From NCBI RefSeq assembly GCF_000372725.1, contig NW_005199194.1, forward strand, positions 110,154-174,153: a stretch of 64,000 nt of DNA. Direction: 5' to 3'. A model generated the notes under the pieces. The model was not told the origin of the DNA and did no database searches. It saw nothing but the letters and a program-made list of their open reading frames with translations. A program made the translations under genes and the position numbers. This document shows, piece by piece, positions 61,317-64,000 of this stretch. Positions within the stretch are counted from its first letter, which is position 1. Each line of letters starts with the position of its first letter. Source of the stretch: Emiliania huxleyi CCMP1516 (lineage: Eukaryota > Haptophyta > Isochrysidales > Noelaerhabdaceae).

Positions 61317-63066
61317 ATGGGCAAAAAAAAGCGGCGGTTGCCGTTCCTGGCCACCGTCATTCTCGCTGCGCTCGCTGCGTCAATCGCTGGGACGCTTGCC
61401 CTCATCGTCGTGACCAACAGGATCAGCGAGGGTGAAGAGCAGAGCTTCTCGCAGCGGCTGCGGCGCAGCCGCCCCGCATTGCTCCTTCAGAGAGGGCGGC
61501 AAGCTGCGGACAGTGGAGCAGATCGCCACACCGACGAAGTCGTGCCGGCACGAGAGAGCGCAGCCGCGCGCTGGTACGCCGCTTACGATCCGAAGAGCTT
61601 TGGCGTCGCTCCCCCGCCGCCGGAGCCCGACTGCAGCACGCCCGACTCCTCCGAGAGCTGTGAAGGCTGGGCTCAGGCCGGCGAGTGCGACGCCAACGCG
61701 CCGTACATGCACATGGAGTGCGCTCACGCCTGCAAGCTGTGCGGCGCTGCGGCGCCGCGGACAGCTGCCTCTCCCGCGGGCGGCGGCTTTGTGGCGGACC
61801 TGGCCTGCGTCGACAAGTCGTCCTACTGCGGGCAGTGGGCGGCGGTGGGCGAGTGCGACTCGAACCCCGGCTACATGAAGGCTAACTGCAGAGTGACGTG
61901 CGCTAGCCAAAACCCCACACGGCGGGAGAGCCTCAAGGTGCGGGCCCTCCGTGAAGCGCGACACCTCCTCCCGCCGCAGGTGCCACCTCTGCCAGTCGGC
62001 GGCGTGCCACGACATGGACGCGGCGCAGTGCAAGGCGGAGGCGGCTGCCGGCGCGTGCCAAGCTTCGCCCGAGTCGATGTTCCAGCGGTGGCGCGGCTCG
62101 CGTGGCAGGTGCACTCTCGGAGCCTGCTCGGAGCCTGCTCGGAAGTGCCCGTCAGGTGCCGCTGGTCGTGCGGCTGGTGCGCCATGGTCGTCGACAAGCG
62201 GTGCCGGAGAGACGCCTCCTTCCCGGGCCAGCTCCCCGCCGCGACGGCTGGCTCGACCGGCGCCATGTTCGAGCGCTCGCTGGCCAAGGCGGCCGAGAAG
62301 GGCTACGCGGCCACGGTCCTGTCGCGCGACCCTTGGGTGGTGACGTACGACCACTTCCTCTCCGCCGACGAGGCGAGCGCCATCATCTCCAAGGGCGAGA
62401 AGCATTGGAGTCGCTCTGTCGCGGGAGACGGTGAAGCTTCCTAGACGCTTCCTAGACACTTCCTCTACACACGTCCTAGACACTTCCTCAGCCCTCCCGG
62501 TAGGCGTGCAGTCCGTCCGCACCTCGTCGACTGCGTGGTGCGAGCACGACGGGTGCGGCAGCGACCCGGTCCTGAGCCGCGTCCGGAGCCGGATCGCCAA
62601 CTTGACGGGTGTGCCGGAGGCGCACGCGGAGCCGATGCAGATCCTGCGGTACGAGCCGGGCCAGTTCTACCGGCGGCACCACGACCAGAACGCGCCCGCG
62701 ACGACGGCGTGGGGGCCGCGGCTCTACACCTTCTTTATGTACCTCTCTGAGCCAGAGGCGGGCGGGGAGACCTCCTTTCCGGCACCGCCGCCCTCGGCGC
62801 TCGCCAGCCAGCCGCAGGGGTGCTAAGGGTGCTGTCGCCTCGTGTAGGTGCTCAACCTCTCGGTCGCGCCGAAGCTGGGCCGTGCGCTGCTGTGGCCGTC
62901 GGTGCTGGACCACGACCCACTCGCCCGCGACGACCGCACAGACCACGAGGCGGTCGCGGTCGGGCGAGGCGTCAAGTTCGCGTCCAACTACTGGCTCCAT
63001 TTGTGGGACTTCCAGGGGCCCAACCGAGCAGGCTGCTCGAACACAGAGGTGTACGGTAACTGGTGA
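61317..63066 (+). CDS. Membrane-anchored prolyl 4-hydroxylase with three ShK domains
   Basis: Exons 61317-61897, 61980-62108, 62156-62430, 62504 to about 62781, and 62848-63066 give about 493 residues. A signal-anchor helix (FLATVILAALAASIAGTLAL) follows a KKKRR start, as in Golgi/ER type II enzymes. Three ShK modules lie at about 106-142, 164-198 and 203-245; splicing restores the CRVTCHLC and CRWSCGWC ends. The P4H domain (about 285-493) has the iron ligands in FYRRHHDQN (HxD) and the distal His in FASNYWLHLWDF, plus TFFMYLSEPEAGGETSF. It would hydroxylate prolines of secreted proteins using 2-oxoglutarate, Fe(II) and O2. The last donor is ambiguous (several in-phase GC sites). Intron 3 has CTTCCTAGACAC-type repeats. 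Confidence 0.85.
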
Positions 63067-63308
63067 GTGAGCGACCAGCGTGAGTGTGATCACCGGCGTG
63101 ACCGGATCTAGCTTAGAAGAGGAGGAAGAAACTAGTTTTGCGTGCTCAACTCGTTGAGGCTCAAGGCCGCGTGTGCAGCGGGTTGATGCTCGAGCTCAAC
63201 CCCGCGAGATATCGGCCATCGGCCGTCCTCACGAGTGAGCGCGTGACCGCTGGAAGCCAACGTAGAAGCCAACCTGCGCTGCGGATCAATCGCCACCTAC
63301 CTGGTCAT
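63067..63308. other. Intergenic or 5' region of the next gene
   Basis: No separate gene seen; possible acceptors near 63266-63275 could begin the next gene's exon. Confidence 0.4.
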
Positions 63309-64000
63309 GCTGGACGCGACACATCTGGAGGCAGAAGTGCGGCGGCTTCGCAATGAGAACCAGCTGCTCACGTCGCGCGTGAAATGTGACGTCATTCAAG
63401 AGGACGTTCTGGCAAAGTTTCAAGTGGCGCTGCAGCCGTTGCACGAGAGGGTGGCTGCCGGAGCATACAGCGAAGACATCGACCGGCTTGAGATCGATAT
63501 CTTGGAAGTATACGAAACGCATATCCAAGCGTACGACGAGCGCGCTAGTGGTTTTCACGCCGATGCGGTACAGTCACAGCGAGAAGACCTTGTCCACGGC
63601 CTCTGTGCCAGCTTGCGGCGCGTCGCTCTTAGCGGCCTCGAGGTGTCCCTGACCCAACAGCTGGAGGACGCGACTGACGAGGTTCTGCTGGATGCAGCGG
63701 TCACGAACGAGCAGCCGCAGCTGTGGCCAAGGCTAGCACGCCTGTGGGAGGACGAGGCCCAGAAAGCAGCCGAGAGGGTGCGATCTACTCTTGTCCGACT
63801 CGGATGTGCAGAGGAGAGTGCGGTGCTGGAGGCGAAGGAGGCAGACGAGCTCCGAGCTTCAGCGAGAGCAGTGGTGGCTGGACGACTAGACAATCCCGTC
63901 ATCTTCTTGCCTGAGCTGCTTCGCAGAGCGTTCGATACAACGTTTCGGTATCAAAGTTACCAAGGTACGCTTCGCGTCACCGGCCCCTTTACCGACCTCG
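63309..64000 (+). CDS. RHD3/Sey1-like helical domain protein, runs off the window
   Basis: One frame stays open for 230 codons from an ATG at 63309 to the window edge. The helical sequence matches the order of blocks in the middle domain of RHD3/Sey1 GTPases: LEVYETHIQAYDERASGFH (like the YDxxAxxY block), a GLEVSLTQQLEDATDEVLL helix, QLWPRLARLWEDEAQKAAER (like the LWxxIxxLYxxE block), and LPELLRRAFDTTFRYQSYQG (like the RFEExFxYDExG block). In the known family this domain follows a dynamin-type GTPase that fuses ER tubules. No GTPase motifs lie upstream within 240 bp, so they are on unplaced exons or missing. Frame and similarity are by eye. Confidence 0.5.

Overview
This window is nuclear DNA from a GC-rich, intron-rich, flagellated unicellular eukaryote, most likely a haptophyte-type alga. 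The evidence is a CFAP53 cilium gene, 14-3-3, PDK1, a capping-type RNA triphosphatase, a TRIP4 homologue, ShK-prolyl-4-hydroxylase architecture, TTAGGG repeats, and very GC-rich third codon positions. About half of the introns I could place by protein homology and reading phase start with GC instead of GT. I recall frequent GC-AG introns in Emiliania-type haptophytes but cannot check that here. No rRNA, organelle or bacterial-type gene block is visible.

Layout. 0-5 kb: an unrecognised five-exon gene, a truncated retroposon-like repeat, an inverted RCC1 fragment, and a short C5-cytosine methyltransferase-like gene. 5-13 kb: an F-box/LRR gene and an F-box/RCC1 gene, then 2.8 kb of repeats with nested inverted repeats. 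13-24 kb: CFAP53 (minus), a large fusion of acyl carrier protein, MetE-like and flavin monooxygenase domains (plus), and a 972-residue alanine-rich coiled-coil gene (minus). 24-34 kb: a decayed element, a C2H2 zinc-finger gene, an M16 metalloprotease with an inserted cysteine-rich segment, and an RNA 5'-triphosphatase. 34-41 kb: an inverted-repeat element, an NHL-propeller protein, TRIP4, and two mobile-element relics. 41-47 kb: a HAD-IIA phosphatase with an EF-hand-like region, 14-3-3, and an inverted partial copy of the 14-3-3 5' end. 47-52 kb: repeats, a coiled-coil gene inside an inverted-repeat-bounded segment, and a DUF1336/EDR2-type gene. 52-58 kb: a LEA2-like membrane protein and PDK1. 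58-64 kb: palindromes with a tRNA-like core, a small membrane protein, ShK-P4H, and the start of an RHD3/Sey1-like helical-domain gene that runs off the end.

Genes do not form operons. They are independently transcribed, on both strands, mostly 100-1000 bp apart. Exon structures below were built by hand. For CFAP53, the fusion gene, the coiled-coil gene, M16, the triphosphatase, HAD, DUF1336, LEA2-like, PDK1 and P4H, the chosen exons sum to a whole number of codons, which supports the GC donors.

The most unusual signal is in the introns. Splice-junction sequences are repeatedly duplicated, with short tandem repeats between the copies. Fillers include telomeric TTAGGG, (TG)n, (ATT)n and a 10-mer ATATCTCCCC. 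Two further introns begin with a diverged copy of the next exon's start. Together these suggest intron birth or growth by local duplication or break repair. The second highlight is the ACP-MetE-FMO fusion, which looks like an unassigned carrier-protein-tethered sulfur or methyl pathway enzyme.
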